NCBI GenBank assembly: GCA_938016625.1
Contig: CALILB010000434.1
Coordinates: 1 to 8,886 of the forward strand
DNA: 8,886 bases
Source: an uncultured bacterium
GTDB lineage: Bacteria > Acidobacteriota > Thermoanaerobaculia > Multivoradales > JAHEKO01
Direction: 5' to 3'
In this document: piece by piece, positions 6,422 through 8,886 of the stretch
Position numbering within the stretch: position 1 is the first letter of the stretch
How the letters are laid out: every line of letters begins with the position of its first letter
The notes under the pieces: model-generated
Databases searched by the model: none
What the model was told of the DNA's origin: nothing
The model's input: only the letters and a program-made list of their open reading frames with translations
Program-made: the position numbers and the translations under genes

Positions 6422-8886
6422 ATGAGTGACAAGTACGTCTATTTCTTTGGAGGTGGCAGTGCCGAGGGCCGAGGAGATCAAAAGGAGCTCCTGGGCGGAA
6501 AAGGAGCCGGTCTGGCCGAAATGAGCGGTCTGGGGCTGCCCGTGCCGCCCGGATTCACCCTGACCACCGAGGCGTGTATCCACTATCACGCCAACGACGG
6601 GAACTATCCGGAGGGGTTGAAGGAGGAGTTTGCCGCCCAGCTTCACCGGCTCGAAGAGCTGCAGGGCCAGAAATTTGGCGACCCTGAGGACCCCTTGCTG
6701 CTGTCGGTTCGCTCTGGTGGCCCGGTGTCGATGCCGGGCATGATGGACACGGTACTCAATCTGGGTCTCAACGACGACATCGTCGCGGCGCAGATCGAGA
6801 AAGGCGTCGATCCTCGGTTTATTCGTGATTGCTACCGCCGACTGCTCACCATGTACGGCGATGTGGTCATGGGTGTGCCTCATGCGCGCTTCGAGGAGAT
6901 CCTGGCCAAGACCAGAGAAGAAGAGGGTGTAGCAACCGACTACGAGATCTCCGCGGAGGGTCTGGCCAAGGTGGTGGAGGCCTTCGAAAAGGTGATCGAG
7001 GAGAACGCCGGTCCCTTTCCCCAAGATCCGATGGAGCAGCTGTGGGGTGGCGTCAAGGCGGTTTTTGACAGCTGGAATGTGCAGCGCGCCAGGGACTATC
7101 GGCGGCTCCACGGTCTGACCCAGGACTCGGGCACCGGCGTCAACGTCCAAACGATGGTGTTTGGCAATCGAGGTCCCGATTGCGCGACGGGTGTGGCTTT
7201 TACTCGCAATCCGGCTACCGGTGAGCACCGCATCTATGGTGAATACCTGGTCAACGCGCAAGGTGAGGATGTGGTGGCGGGTATCCGTACACCTCACCAG
7301 ATCGCTCCCACAAATGGCGATAAAGGCCTTGGTGGGGAGTTTCCCGAGGCCTTCCGCGATCTGGAAGGGGTCTGTAAGACCCTCGAGCAGCACAGAAAAG
7401 AGATGCAGGATGTCGAGTTCACCATCCAGCACGAGAAGCTCTACATGTTGCAGACTCGATCCGGCCAACGGACCGGCGCGGCAGCAGTTCGCATTGCCGG
7501 AGAGATGGTCGAGGAGGGGCTGATCGATCAGCAAGAGGCGCTTCATCGTGTCCACCCCGACCAGTTGACTCAAATGATGGCACCGGTATTCGATCCCGAG
7601 GAGAAGGCCAAGGCGATTGCGTCGGGAGATCTTCTGGCCAAGGGTCTGGCCGCCGGGCCGGGAGCGGCCTCGGGTCATATTGCCCTGACCGCGGAACGGG
7701 CCGCCGAGATGGCTAAGGACGGCCCCGTATTGCTGGTGAGAGACGAGACCTCGCCCGAGGACATCGTTGGCATGCACGCCTCCGAAGGCATCCTCACCTC
7801 TCGTGGCGGGATGACCTCCCACGCCGCGGTGGTCGCCCGTGGGCTTGGCAAGCCTTGCATCGTCGGCGCCGGCGAGCTTCGCGTAAGCGAGGAGAAGGGT
7901 GAGCTCCGCGTTGGTGACAAGGTCTTCAAAGAGGGAGACATGCTGTCCATCGACGGGTCGGAAGGCGAGGTGATCGCCGGCGAGCTGTCGCCCAAGCCCT
8001 CGGCGGTGATGCACGCACTCCTCGAAGACGGCGACATGGATGGGGCCGAGGTGCGGGTCTTCACCGAGATTCTCGAATGGTCGGACGGTGAGCGCCGGAT
8101 GAAGGTTCGCGCCAACGCCGATACGCCTCACGACGCGCAGGTGGCCCGGGCGCTCGGCGCTGAAGGGATTGGTCTGTGCCGCACCGAGCACATGTTCTTC
8201 GAAGAGGACCGGCTGCCATGGGTGCGACAAGTCATCCTGTCCCAGAGCGACGACGAGAGGAACGAGGCCCTGGCCAAGCTGCTGCCGATGCAACAGGCCG
8301 ACTTCGAAGGCATCTTCAAGGCCATGGAAGGTCTTCCCGTCACCGTCAGACTGCTCGATCCTCCATTACACGAGTTCCTGCCCCGCGAAGAGAAGGTGGT
8401 GGCCCAGATAGCGGAGCAGATGGGGATCACCGCCGAAGAGGTGGTGGCCAAGGCCGAGTCACTGGCGGAATTCAATCCCATGCTGGGTCATCGGGGTTGC
8501 CGTTTAGGTCTGACGACACCAGAGATCTATGACATGCAGGTCGAGGCCATCGTCAGGGCGGCCTGCAAGCTGGTGCAAGCCGGTCGGGACCCACGGCCGG
8601 AGATCATGGTGCCGCTGGTCGGTGTCGAGGAAGAGATGTCACGGCTCAGGGTCCGGACCTCGGAGATGGTGGAGCGGATCAAGAGCGAGCAGGGTGTCGA
8701 TCTGCACATCCCGATCGGCACGATGATCGAGATCCCGCGGGCCGCCCTGGTTGCCGATCGGATCGCCGACCATGCCGACTTCTTCTCGTTTGGCACCAAC
8801 GATCTGACGCAGATGACCTACGGGTACTCGCGCGATGACGCCGCGCACTTCCTGCCTCAATATGTGGACTCGGGAATCCTGCCGTG
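6422..8886 (+). CDS. ppdK: pyruvate, phosphate dikinase, 3' end beyond window
   Basis: The frame is open from ATG 6422 to the window end (821 complete codons of an expected roughly 880-910). PPDK interconverts ATP, Pi and pyruvate with AMP, PPi and PEP in the cytoplasm. The N-terminal ATP-grasp domain shows GGKGAGLAEMSGLGLPVPPG and SVRSGGPVSMPGMMDTVLN, where R97 fits the nucleotide-binding Arg. The swivelling phosphohistidine domain has GGMTSHAAVVARGLGKPC with H467 as the phosphorylated His and T465 as the Thr that a PDRP regulator would modify. The C-terminal TIM-barrel PEP/pyruvate domain has CRTEHMF (R587), VRLLDPP (R643), NPMLGHRG, IGTMIEIPRAAL (E770) and FGTNDLTQMT (N793, D794). The general-acid Cys in the late KCGxCGEHG-like motif should fall near residue 855, past the window. 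Small deviations from the commonest pattern are GGP for GAR after SVRS and AGPGAASG for ASPGAASG. Frame and motifs are unbroken. Confidence 0.96.
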   Translation, partial: MSDKYVYFFGGGSAEGRGDQKELLGGKGAGLAEMSGLGLPVPPGFTLTTEACIHYHANDGNYPEGLKEEFAAQLHRLEELQGQKFGDPEDPLLLSVRSGGPVSMPGMMDTVLNLGLNDDIVAAQIEKGVDPRFIRDCYRRLLTMYGDVVMGVPHARFEEILAKTREEEGVATDYEISAEGLAKVVEAFEKVIEENAGPFPQDPMEQLWGGVKAVFDSWNVQRARDYRRLHGLTQDSGTGVNVQTMVFGNRGPDCATGVAFTRNPATGEHRIYGEYLVNAQGEDVVAGIRTPHQIAPTNGDKGLGGEFPEAFRDLEGVCKTLEQHRKEMQDVEFTIQHEKLYMLQTRSGQRTGAAAVRIAGEMVEEGLIDQQEALHRVHPDQLTQMMAPVFDPEEKAKAIASGDLLAKGLAAGPGAASGHIALTAERAAEMAKDGPVLLVRDETSPEDIVGMHASEGILTSRGGMTSHAAVVARGLGKPCIVGAGELRVSEEKGELRVGDKVFKEGDMLSIDGSEGEVIAGELSPKPSAVMHALLEDGDMDGAEVRVFTEILEWSDGERRMKVRANADTPHDAQVARALGAEGIGLCRTEHMFFEEDRLPWVRQVILSQSDDERNEALAKLLPMQQADFEGIFKAMEGLPVTVRLLDPPLHEFLPREEKVVAQIAEQMGITAEEVVAKAESLAEFNPMLGHRGCRLGLTTPEIYDMQVEAIVRAACKLVQAGRDPRPEIMVPLVGVEEEMSRLRVRTSEMVERIKSEQGVDLHIPIGTMIEIPRAALVADRIADHADFFSFGTNDLTQMTYGYSRDDAAHFLPQYVDSGILP

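Noticed and set aside
6326..8293. 655-codon open reading frame on the minus strand opposite ppdK
   Set aside because: Its codons are the exact reverse complements of ppdK codons, so it stays open simply because ppdK lacks TTA, CTA and TCA there. The translation resembles no family I know, and it has no visible ribosome binding site or operon partner.

Overview
This is a GC-rich bacterial window made almost entirely of densely packed protein-coding genes. No mobile element, CRISPR array, rRNA or tRNA is visible. The GC-rich codon use, the alpha/beta type of glycyl-tRNA synthetase and the order recO-glyQ-glyS-ppdK would fit Acidobacteriota or a deltaproteobacteria-like lineage. That placement is inference from remembered gene order and is not proven by the sequence.

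Left part (1-1176). The window opens in the C-terminal end of a SYLF-domain lipid-binding protein on the + strand. It converges on, and overlaps by 20 bases, a minus-strand gene for a secreted DUF1566/Lcl_C-domain protein. Just upstream of that gene on the same strand is a 72-residue protein with two CxxC pairs (zinc-ribbon type), preceded by a near-perfect Shine-Dalgarno sequence. These two minus-strand genes look like a small operon of unknown function. A divergent spacer of about 214 bases separates them from the right-hand cluster.

Right part (1177-8886). Five + strand genes follow head to tail: mgtE (Mg2+ channel/transporter with CBS domains), recO (recombination mediator), glyQ and glyS (the two subunits of glycyl-tRNA synthetase), and ppdK (pyruvate, phosphate dikinase, cut by the window end). 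Spacings are 30 bases, a 4-base ATGA overlap, an 8-base overlap and 61 bases, so co-transcription is likely at least from mgtE to glyS. A good extended -10 element lies only about ten bases before the mgtE GTG start, which suggests a leaderless or nearly leaderless mRNA. ppdK has its own Shine-Dalgarno sequence inside a possible hairpin.

How the genes may work together: glycyl-tRNA synthetase releases AMP and PPi, which are two of the three substrates of PPDK in its ATP-forming direction. Both enzymes need Mg2+, which MgtE admits. This is a plausible metabolic link but it is not shown by the sequence. I see no clear novel system. The least explained elements are the zinc-ribbon/DUF1566 pair and the small regulatory structures noted under findings.
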